Assembly: GCA_964516305.1 (NCBI GenBank)
Contig: CAZEZH010000020.1
Location: 1 to 37,349 of the forward strand
Source of the DNA: Lamprobacter sp964516305
Lineage (GTDB): Bacteria; Pseudomonadota; Gammaproteobacteria; Chromatiales; Chromatiaceae
Reading direction: 5' to 3'
DNA length: 37,349 nucleotides
Part shown: positions 31,576 through 37,349 of the stretch, one piece after another
How positions within the stretch are numbered: position 1 is the stretch's first letter
Layout of the letters: each line of letters begins with the position of its first letter
Position numbers and translations under genes: made by a program
The notes under the pieces: generated by a model
Told to the model about the DNA's origin: nothing
Seen by the model: the letters and a program-made list of their open reading frames with translations, nothing else
Databases searched by the model: none

Positions 31576-31675
31576 NNNNNNNNNNNNNNNNNNNNNNNNN
31601 NNNNNNNNNNNNNNNNNNNNNNNNNNNNNNNNNNNNNNNNNNNNNNNNNNNNNNNNNNNNNNNNNNNNNNNNNNN
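31576..31675. other. Assembly gap (100 N)
   Basis: Exactly 100 N. Unlike the first gap, its flanks share no sequence. It hides the end of the DUF433 gene, the end of the opposing MBL-fold gene and perhaps more; true length unknown. Confidence 0.98.
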
Positions 31676-32563
31676 CTCGTCCAGCCTGCAGCCGTGGGCG
31701 CGGGCATCGGCTAGCAGGTGCGTGCTGATCGCCTCCTTGATGCGGTCCTTGCGCGCGGGCTGGGGCGCGTCGGAATGCTCCAGCGCGATGGCGGCGAGGG
31801 CTTGGATGCTGCGCCTGAGCTGGTCGGCCTGCTGCGCCGGGGTGTTGATGCGGCAGTAGTGCGTCAGGAACGCGGCCACGGGCTCGAGCGCCAGTATCCG
31901 GTCCAGGCTCTGCTGCCAGGCGTCCGGATCGAATGCCACCGGTGTGGTTGGTGCGAACAGCCAGGGTCCAGCGGCGGTGTCAAATTCCCGGTAGGAGATG
32001 CCGAAGGTGTCGCCGGTGAATAGGCCGCTGGAGCCTTCGTCAAAGATGCAGCCGTGGTGGTTGGCATGGCCGGGCGTGTGGATGAAGCTGAGCTGACGGC
32101 CCGCGAGGTCGAAGGTCTGGCCGTCATTGGCGGCGATGACGCGCGCCTCTGGTACCGGCTCGAGCGCGCCAAAGTCTCGGGCAAAGGCGTCCTCGCCGTA
32201 GACTGCGGTCGCGCCAGCGGTGAGTTTGGCTGGATCGATGAGGTGCGGCGCGCCCTTGGGGTGGGTCACCAAGGTCGCGTTCGGGCAAGCGGCCATGAGC
32301 GCGCCGGCGCCGCCGGCATGGTCCAGATGCACATGGGTGGGGATCACATAGTCCACGTGCTCCGGTGTTAGTGCGAGCTCTTCGATGACGCCAAGCAGGC
32401 CGGGCACGCTGTTGGCGGTGCCGGTGTCGATAAAGGCGAGCCGGTCGCGCTCGCGCATCAGATAGCAGGCGGCGAGGCCGTCGCGGTAGAGGCCGGTCTC
32501 GATGCAGAAGACGCCGTCGGCGACAGCTTGATAATGGGTAGTGGCTGAGTCAGCGGTAGGCAT
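31676..32563 (-). CDS. MBL-fold metallo-hydrolase (C-terminus lost in gap)
   Basis: At least 296 residues of a metallo-beta-lactamase-fold hydrolase. The zinc motif is PTHVHLDHAGGAGAL (His77, His79, Asp81, His82), with further ligands in FIHTPGHANHH and LFTGDTFG and a late histidine in FLTHYCRIN. The domain runs from about 10 to 230, followed by a helical C-terminal region that enters the N run. The start is taken as the ATG at 32563, with GGA about 8 bases upstream; another ATG is at 32569. It resembles the large unassigned MBL group that includes flavodiiron-like and lactonase-like members; no substrate can be given. The gene sits between the two toxin-antitoxin sets. Confidence 0.85.
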
Positions 32564-32677
32564 GGTCATTTCCAATGAATGTCCGTCCGCGAACAACTTG
32601 AACAGCCTTCAAGCCTCATGGACTGTCTGGCAGGGCCGACTTTATGCCGATTGTCCAAATGCTCGACGGGCAGGCTG

Positions 32678-33127
32678 TTAGCGGAGGCTCGGCAAGCAGT
32701 GGAGGCCGAAGGCGCGAAAGTCCGGATCGATGGCCAAGCAGATCGGCAACGCCAGGCGCCGCACCAGCGCGAAGCTGGTGCAGTCGGTAAAGCTATAGTG
32801 CCTGTCCTGCTGCTGCTCAAAGATGGACCAGGCGACGGTCTCGTCTTGCGGGGTCACGCGCTCTAGGCGCGCGACGCGCTGATCCCGCAAGGTGCTGCCG
32901 AGCTGATGGGCAACGCTCCAGCCAAGATGGTATCGCGCCAGGGTCAGGGTCTCGTTGAAGATGTAGTTACTGGTGACCAGTCTGCCGCGGTAATCACCAA
33001 AGGCCTCCACGACCGCCATGTGGTCCGGGTCTTTCTTGTCCAGCAGGGCATACCAGGCACCGGTGTCGACGAAGGCGAGCTGCAAGGATTCAGTGCTCGT
33101 ACAGGTGGCGATTGTGATGGCGGCCAA
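32678..33127 (-). CDS. PIN-domain ribonuclease toxin (VapC-like)
   Basis: A PIN-domain protein of up to 149 residues. The acidic active-site residues are in place: Asp21 (AFVDTGAWYALLDKKDPDH), Glu59 (SNYIFNETLTLARY), Asp115 (YSFTDCTSFALVRRL) and a fourth acid near 134-136 (AIDPDFRAFG). VapC toxins cut tRNA or rRNA. The ATG at 33127 would overlap the antitoxin gene by 38 bases. A TTG at 33085 (MQLAFVDTG) starts closer to the fold and 5 bases after the antitoxin stop, and may be the true start. It is the second gene of the VapBC-like pair. Confidence 0.88.
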   Translation of the reverse strand: MAAITIATCTSTESLQLAFVDTGAWYALLDKKDPDHMAVVEAFGDYRGRLVTSNYIFNETLTLARYHLGWSVAHQLGSTLRDQRVARLERVTPQDETVAWSIFEQQQDRHYSFTDCTSFALVRRLALPICLAIDPDFRAFGLHCLPSLR

Positions 33128-33320
33128 CCGCTTCGCCGGTGCCTTCGCCGATGCCGATCAGCGTGTCGAGCGAGTCTGCCGCCGGTGGCTGATCTTCCTG
33201 GCCAAGGTGTTCGTCGACGAGGCTATGGAGCAGCGAGGCAAAGCTGACGCCGCGCCGCTGTGCTTCGTCACCAAGTCGCTGGTGCAGCTCCGCTGGGAGT
33301 GAAATCTGTGTGCGGTCCAT
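33090..33320 (-). CDS. Ribbon-helix-helix antitoxin (VapB-like)
   Basis: A 76-residue protein. The N-terminal RHH DNA-binding fold is MDRTQISLPAELHQRLGDEA with RRGVSFASLLHSLVDEHL. A flexible linker then leads to a C-terminal toxin-wrapping segment, DTLIGIGEGTGEAVGRHHNR followed by HLYEH, a tail commonly seen in antitoxins paired with PIN toxins. It lies just upstream of the PIN gene, with overlapping or near-touching frames. It should repress its own promoter; a matching palindrome lies 55 bases upstream (33375-33386). Confidence 0.85.
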   Translation of the reverse strand: MDRTQISLPAELHQRLGDEAQRRGVSFASLLHSLVDEHLGQEDQPPAADSLDTLIGIGEGTGEAVGRHHNRHLYEH

Positions 33321-33353
33321 GTCGGTTCATTCGCGTCAGGATGTTGGCGATCA

Positions 33354-33386
33354 ACGCTACACAAGGGCGCTCGTGATGTAAACATC
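33354..33386 (-). promoter_or_regulatory. Candidate promoter and operator of the RHH/PIN operon
   Basis: On the minus strand TTTACA (33377-33382, 5 of 6 to TTGACA) is followed 17 bases later by TAGCGT (33354-33359, 3 of 6). The -35 lies inside the inverted repeat GATGT-AA-ACATC (33375-33386). Such overlap fits autorepression by the RHH antitoxin. Based on pattern only. Confidence 0.4.
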
Positions 33387-33436
33387 GAAAAGAGCGTTCG
33401 GCCGTTATCGATAATCGTCGAGGTGTCATCCTGAAT

Positions 33437-33509
33437 GTGTCGACACCTTTCGCGTCATCTGCTAGTATTTACCCGAAATAACGTAGATATCTGGATAAGG
33501 TGTTGACAC
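33437..33509 (+). promoter_or_regulatory. Promoter of the GntR gene with two matching palindromic operators
   Basis: Operator 1 is GTGTCGACAC (33437-33446), a perfect palindrome. Operator 2 is GTGTTGACAC (33500-33509), identical but for one base. Both are embedded in AA-N-GTGTyGACAC-y-TT. Their centres are 63 bp apart, six helical turns. Operator 1 supplies the -35 TCGACA (33440-33445); exactly 17 bases later is the -10 TAGTAT (33463-33468). Operator 2 lies in the leader just before the gene start. The layout fits autorepression by the GntR/FCD protein, perhaps with looping and an organic-acid ligand as inducer. A weaker relative, GTCTCGACAA (8 of 10), is at 34413-34422 upstream of prpB. Confidence 0.6.
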
Positions 33510-33525
33510 TTTGCTTGCGCCGCTG

Positions 33526-34215
33526 ATGACTGAGCCTCGCCTGATCGAACTTGATCTGGGTGTGCCGAGCCCTGTCGGCACGCTGACGGATCGCCTATTC
33601 GACGCCCTGCAGCGGGCGATTGTCGAAGGCGAGATGGCGCAGGGCAGCAAGATCAGCGAGCCTGAGCTGGCGCGACGTCATGGCGTGAGCCGTGGCTCCT
33701 TGCGCGAGGCTATCGCCCGGCTTGAGGCCTGCAAGCTGGTCGAGCGTCGGCCGAACCTGGGCGCACGTGTGGTTGAGCTTAGCGCCGAGCAGTTGATCGA
33801 GATCTTTCAGCTGCGCGAGGCCCTCGAGGGCATGGCGGCGCGATTGGCTGCAGAGGCGATGACCGATGCGGAGATCGATGCGCTTGGCGTACTGCTCGAC
33901 GAGCATGGACAGCAGATCGAGCAGGAGCAGGGGCAGGCCTATTTCCAAAAACAGGGCGATCTGGACTTCCATTTCAGGATCGTCCAGGGCAGCAAGAACC
34001 GGCAACTGATCGCGCTCTTGTGCGAGGACCTCTATCACCTGCTGCGGATGTACCGGGTGCAATTCGGGATGCGCAGCAAGCGCTGTCGGCAGGCGTTTGA
34101 GGAGCATCGGTACCTGCTGAGCGCGCTGCGCTCGCGCGATCCGGAGATGGCCGAACTGGTGATGCGTCAGCATGTGCGCTCATCACGGCGCAATCTGGAG
34201 CAGGCGTTGGCCTGA
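33526..34215 (+). CDS. GntR-family transcriptional regulator with FCD domain (likely prp regulator)
   Basis: A 229-residue regulator. The winged helix-turn-helix spans about 20-85 (LFDALQRAIVEGEMAQGSKI, SEPELARRHGVSRGSLREAI, ARLEACKLVERRPNLGARVV). The FCD ligand domain covers about 90-215, with the usual acidic and histidine residues (Asp/His in GDLDFHFRIV, HRYLLSALRSRDPEMAELVM with RQHVRSS). FCD regulators bind organic acids, often through a metal. Lying directly upstream of prpBCD, it is the natural candidate to sense a methylcitrate-cycle intermediate. The ATG at 33526 lacks a ribosome site; a TTG at 33511 with AAGG 10 bases upstream would add five residues. It is divergent from the RHH/PIN operon. 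Confidence 0.9.
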   Translation: MTEPRLIELDLGVPSPVGTLTDRLFDALQRAIVEGEMAQGSKISEPELARRHGVSRGSLREAIARLEACKLVERRPNLGARVVELSAEQLIEIFQLREALEGMAARLAAEAMTDAEIDALGVLLDEHGQQIEQEQGQAYFQKQGDLDFHFRIVQGSKNRQLIALLCEDLYHLLRMYRVQFGMRSKRCRQAFEEHRYLLSALRSRDPEMAELVMRQHVRSSRRNLEQALA

Positions 34216-34270
34216 GCCAAATCGGATGCGAAGCTGCGCGCTGACAAAGAGACGCTTTCATGGATTCAAG

Positions 34271-34301
34271 CCGCCATGCATACAGACCGCCATGCATTCA
34301 G
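34271..34301. repeat. Direct repeat upstream of prpB (15-bp units, 16-bp period)
   Basis: CCGCCATGCATACAG (34271-34285) and CCGCCATGCATTCAG (34287-34301) differ at one base and carry the palindromic core ATGCAT. They sit about 190 bases before the prpB start, in the 273-base gap after the GntR gene. They could be tandem regulator sites or a duplication without function. I could not pick a convincing -35/-10 pair in this gap, and prpBCD may be read partly from the GntR promoter. Confidence 0.5.
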
Positions 34302-34488
34302 TATTCGATGCGGTATGGGAAGCCCGAGCTGAAGGTTGTGCAAGCGGGTCAACCCGATCAGCATCTTGCGCGCAGCTTGCGCTAGCTGCGGGCCTCCGCC
34401 ATAGGAGCGCGAGTCTCGACAACAACAAGGCGTCGTGCCGCATAGCTCGCCTTACAACAAGCCACAAAGACCACTGAGGGGATCAATC

Positions 34489-35370
34489 ATGACGGAAAGA
34501 ACCACCCCCGGCGCCCGCTTCCGCGCCGCGATGGCCGAAGAGCGGCCATTGCAATGCGCGGGAGCGATCAACGCCTACCATGCTCGGCTAGCTGAGGCGA
34601 CTGGCTTTCGATCGCTCTATATCTCCGGTGGCGGGGTTGCAGCCGGCAGCTGCGGGATTCCGGATCTCGGCATCACCACCATGGATGATGTGCTGATCGA
34701 CCTGCGCCGCATCACCGATGTCACCGAGCTGCCGGTATTGGTGGACATTGATACTGGCTGGGGCGGTGCCTTCAACATCGCCCGCGCGGTGCGGAGTATG
34801 AACAAGGCCGGCGCGGCGGCGGTGCACCTTGAAGACCAGGTGCAGCAGAAGCGCTGTGGTCATCGGCCAAACAAGGCCATCGTGCCGCAGCAGGAGATGG
34901 TCGACCGGATCAAGGCTGCGGTCGATGCTCGCTTAGACGACGACTTCGTGATCATGGCCCGCACCGATTCGCTTGCGGTCGAGGGGATGGATGCGGCAAT
35001 TGAGCGTGCCCAAGCCTGCGTCGAGGCCGGCGCCGATGCGATCTTCCCAGAGGCGGTGACCGAGCTGGCGCAGTATCGTGCTTTTATTGATGCCGTTGGC
35101 GTGCCGGTGCTGGCCAATATCACCGAGTTCGGTTCGACCCCGCTGTTCACCGTCGATGAACTGGCCAGCGTCGGCGTCAGCATCGCGCTCTATCCACTCA
35201 GCGCCTTCCGGGCTGCCAATGCTGCCGCGCTCAAGGTCTATCAGTCCTTGCGCAATGAAGGCACGCAAGCACCGGTGATGGAGCTGATGCAAACCCGCGC
35301 CGACCTCTATGATTATCTCGGCTACCACGCCTACGAGCAAAAGCTCGATCAACTCTTCGCAGCGGAGTAG
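34489..35370 (+). CDS. prpB: 2-methylisocitrate lyase
   Basis: A 293-residue enzyme of the isocitrate lyase/PEP mutase superfamily that splits 2-methylisocitrate into pyruvate and succinate. The catalytic loop is QKRCGHRPNK with Cys123, the position known in E. coli PrpB. Other markers are YISGGGVAAGSCGIPDLGIT, VDIDTGWGGAFNIARAV (Mg-binding acids), HLEDQVQQKRCGH and IMARTDSLAVEGMDAAIERA. The ATG at 34489 follows GAGGGG; an in-frame ATG-less extension upstream is not needed. The length fits the family. prpC begins 4 bases after the stop, so prpBCD form one operon. Confidence 0.96.
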   Translation: MTERTTPGARFRAAMAEERPLQCAGAINAYHARLAEATGFRSLYISGGGVAAGSCGIPDLGITTMDDVLIDLRRITDVTELPVLVDIDTGWGGAFNIARAVRSMNKAGAAAVHLEDQVQQKRCGHRPNKAIVPQQEMVDRIKAAVDARLDDDFVIMARTDSLAVEGMDAAIERAQACVEAGADAIFPEAVTELAQYRAFIDAVGVPVLANITEFGSTPLFTVDELASVGVSIALYPLSAFRAANAAALKVYQSLRNEGTQAPVMELMQTRADLYDYLGYHAYEQKLDQLFAAE

Positions 35371-35374
35371 GGCC

Positions 35375-36547
35375 ATGACCAACGCCAGCGACACCAGCGT
35401 CACCAATAGTGGCTTGCCGAAGCCAAAGAAATCGGTCGCCTTGTCCGGCACCGCTGCCGGCAATACCGCGATTTGCACCGTCGGGGTCACCGGCAACGAT
35501 CTGCACTATCGTGGCTACGATATCCTCGATTTTGCCGAGCAGGCGGAGTTTGAGGAGATCGCCTATCTATTGATCCACGGTGCATTGCCGACTGCCGCCG
35601 AGCTGACCGCCTACAAGGCTAAGCTGCGCTCGATGCGCGGACTGCCTCGGGCGGTGAAAAAGGCGCTGGAGGCGATCCCAGCCTCGGCGCATCCGATGGA
35701 TGTGATGCGCACCACCTGCTCGGTGATGGGCAGCTGCCTGCCGGAGCGCGACACGCACCCGGCCGCCGAGGCGCGCGAGATCGTCGACCGGCTGATGGCG
35801 AGCTTCGGCTCGGCACTATTGTATTGGTATCACTTCGCGGTCAATGGCCGGCGCATCGAGGTCGAGACCGATGATGACTCGATCGGCGGCCATTTTCTGC
35901 ATCTGCTCCATGGTGAGGCACCAAAGGCGTCTTGGGTGCGGGCGATGCACACCTCGCTGGTGCTTTATGCCGAGCATGAATTCAATGCCTCGACCTTTGC
36001 TGCGCGCGTAGTCGCCGGCACCAGTTCGGACATGTACTCGGCCATCACTGCCGCCATCGGCGCGCTGCGTGGCCCCAAGCATGGCGGCGCCAATGAAGAG
36101 GCCTTCCGCACCCAAAGCCGCTATCACAGCGCCGACGAGGCTGAGGCCGACATCCGCGAGCGGGTCGGGCGTAAGGAGATCGTGATCGGCTTTGGTCATC
36201 CGGTCTACACAGTCGCTGATCCGCGCAATCAAGTGATCAAGCGGGTCGCGCAGGGGCTTTCCGAGGAAGCAGGCGATACGCGCATGTTCTCAGTTGCTGA
36301 ACGGCTCGAATCAGTGATGTGGGAACTCAAGAAGATGTTCCCGAACCTGGACTGGTTCTCGGCGGTGTCCTATCACCAGATGGGCGTGCCGACGGCGATG
36401 TTCACGCCGCTGTTCGTGATCTCGCGCGTGACTGGTTGGGGCGCGCATGTGATCGAACAACGTGAGGATGGCAAGATCATCCGTCCATCCGCCAACTACA
36501 CAGGCCCCGAGAACCGTCCCTGGGTGCCGATTGAGGAGCGTTCCTGA
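35375..36547 (+). CDS. prpC: 2-methylcitrate synthase
   Basis: A 390-residue citrate-synthase-family enzyme condensing propionyl-CoA with oxaloacetate. Catalytic residues are His236 (RGPKHGGANE), His275 (GFGHPVYTVADPR) and Asp326 (FPNLDWFSAVSYHQMG). The N-terminus with SVALSGTAAGNTAICTVGV and the LHYRGYDI motif separates PrpC from housekeeping citrate synthase, which is longer and NADH-regulated. The start ATG at 35375 has GGAG 9 bases upstream. Its stop overlaps the prpD start by one base (TGATG). Position between prpB and prpD confirms the call. Confidence 0.96.
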   Translation: MTNASDTSVTNSGLPKPKKSVALSGTAAGNTAICTVGVTGNDLHYRGYDILDFAEQAEFEEIAYLLIHGALPTAAELTAYKAKLRSMRGLPRAVKKALEAIPASAHPMDVMRTTCSVMGSCLPERDTHPAAEAREIVDRLMASFGSALLYWYHFAVNGRRIEVETDDDSIGGHFLHLLHGEAPKASWVRAMHTSLVLYAEHEFNASTFAARVVAGTSSDMYSAITAAIGALRGPKHGGANEEAFRTQSRYHSADEAEADIRERVGRKEIVIGFGHPVYTVADPRNQVIKRVAQGLSEEAGDTRMFSVAERLESVMWELKKMFPNLDWFSAVSYHQMGVPTAMFTPLFVISRVTGWGAHVIEQREDGKIIRPSANYTGPENRPWVPIEERS

Positions 36548-37349
36548 TGAGCAAAGCCGCCACCCTGGACGCCTCGCGTCCTGATTACGATGAGGTGATC
36601 CGGCAGATCACCGATTATGTGCTGGACTACGATGTCCGCCAGAGCCGCGAGGCGATGGAGACCGCCCGCTATGACTGGATGGACAGCATCGGCTGTGCGC
36701 TCTTGGCGCTGAACTATCCGGCCTGCACCAAACTGCTCGGGCCGATGGTGCCGGGTACCCAGGTGCCGGGCGGTTCGCGCGTGCCGGGCACCCCCTATGA
36801 GCTCGATCCGGTGCGCGCGGCCTGGAATATCGGCGCCATGGTGCGCTGGCTCGATTACAACGACACCTGGCTCGCGGCCGAATGGGGGCATCCGTCGGAT
36901 AATCTCGGCGCGATCCTGGCACTGGCCGATTTTCGCGCGCGTCAAAACGGCTCCCGGGGGTCGGTGCCGGTGACGCTTGGCGACGTGCTGCGGGCGATGA
37001 TCAAGGCACACGAGATCCAGGGCATATTGGCACTCGAGAACAGCTTCAACCGGGTCGGGCTGGATCATGTGCTGCTGGTGCGCATCGCCTCGGCAGCAGT
37101 CTCAGCCGCGATGCTGGGCTGTAGCCGTGAAGAAGTGCTCAGCGCTGTCTCCCATGCCTGGCTCGATGGCTCGGCGCTGCGCACCTATCGGCATGCGCCG
37201 AACACCGGTCCGCGCAAGTCCTGGGCGGCCGGCGATGCCTCCTCGCGCGGGCTGTTCCTGGCGCTGATTGCCGCCAGCGGCGAGATCGGCTATCCGTCGG
37301 CCCTGACGGCGAAGGGCTGGGGCTTCCAAGATGTGAGCTTCGACGGCAA
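36547..37349 (+). CDS. prpD: 2-methylcitrate dehydratase PrpD (3-prime end beyond window)
   Basis: The first 267 residues of a protein of the MmgE/PrpD family, which normally has about 480. It dehydrates 2-methylcitrate to 2-methyl-cis-aconitate without an iron-sulfur cluster. Family stretches are YDWMDSIGCALLALNYPACT, the substrate region AMVRWLDYNDTWLAAEWGHP followed by SDNLGAIL, and later LENSFNRVGLDHVLLVRIAS and NTGPRKSWAAGDASSRGLFL. The ATG at 36547 overlaps the prpC stop. Because prpD is present, an acnD-prpF type route is not expected here, although genes past the window edge cannot be seen. Confidence 0.95.
   Translation, partial: MSKAATLDASRPDYDEVIRQITDYVLDYDVRQSREAMETARYDWMDSIGCALLALNYPACTKLLGPMVPGTQVPGGSRVPGTPYELDPVRAAWNIGAMVRWLDYNDTWLAAEWGHPSDNLGAILALADFRARQNGSRGSVPVTLGDVLRAMIKAHEIQGILALENSFNRVGLDHVLLVRIASAAVSAAMLGCSREEVLSAVSHAWLDGSALRTYRHAPNTGPRKSWAAGDASSRGLFLALIAASGEIGYPSALTAKGWGFQDVSFDG

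Noticed and set aside
34216..34488. Sigma-54 promoter for prpBCD, as in PrpR-controlled systems
   Set aside because: No GG-N10-GC element at -24/-12 could be found, and the adjacent regulator is GntR-type rather than a sigma-54 activator.

Overview
The window looks like chromosomal DNA of a high-GC gammaproteobacterium, most likely a purple sulfur bacterium (Chromatiaceae) or close relative. The basis is the gammaproteobacterial gene order lptM-lysA-dapF-DUF484-xerC, the protein families present, and the codon bias. The genus cannot be fixed from this sequence alone. Two runs of exactly 100 N (28027-28126 and 31576-31675) are scaffold placeholders. Both window ends cut a gene: clpB at the left and prpD at the right. 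I saw no rRNA, tRNA or CRISPR array.

Region by region. 1-3607 (minus strand): start of clpB with a heat-shock type promoter, a two-CBS-domain protein, and an SDR/DUF2867 oxidoreductase paired with a membrane-anchored alpha/beta hydrolase. 3812-9823 (plus): a YafK-type L,D-transpeptidase, a 42-residue membrane peptide, then a tightly packed operon lptM-lysA-methyltransferase-dapF-DUF484-xerC-glutaredoxin with stop/start overlaps. It joins LPS-translocon maturation, lysine/diaminopimelate synthesis and chromosome dimer resolution. 9989-12014: an exported fasciclin-domain protein, a strong terminator, and a minus-strand cluster of a sulfotransferase with two small proteins. 12176-12819: the decayed remains of a PAS sensor and a response regulator. 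13082-18177: a DUF2189 membrane protein, a cysteine-rich protein and a 1077-residue DUF349 coiled-coil protein. 18304-19418: gloC and an RDD membrane protein. 19653-24329: a FixL/FixJ-like two-component pair followed by an Atg22-like MFS transporter.

24494-28621: an exported phospholipase A2-like protein, a MITE-like inverted repeat, DUF2939, the CCA-adding enzyme, a DUF457 membrane protein, a gap flanked by duplicated sequence, and DUF805. 28891-37349: the methylcitrate-cycle genes for propionate use. prpE activates propionate; PrpC condenses propionyl-CoA with oxaloacetate; PrpD dehydrates the 2-methylcitrate; PrpB cleaves 2-methylisocitrate to pyruvate and succinate. A GntR/FCD regulator (33526-34215) lies just before prpBCD. 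Its promoter is embedded in two near-identical palindromes 63 bp apart, which I propose as its operators.

The most unusual part is 30787-33320. There prpE and prpBCD are separated by a toxin-antitoxin-rich insert: a DUF4258/DUF2283 overlapping pair, a DUF433 gene with an in-frame TGA where a cysteine codon is expected, a metallo-beta-lactamase-fold hydrolase cut by a gap, and a VapBC-type RHH/PIN pair. Other points worth a second look are the stepwise-deleted PAS/response-regulator remnant, a Glu-for-Asp change in the metal-binding DxD of the CCA enzyme, and the 141-bp inverted-repeat element. I found no convincing wholly new multi-gene system. The GntR operator arrangement and the prp-embedded toxin-antitoxin cassette are the best candidates for follow-up.
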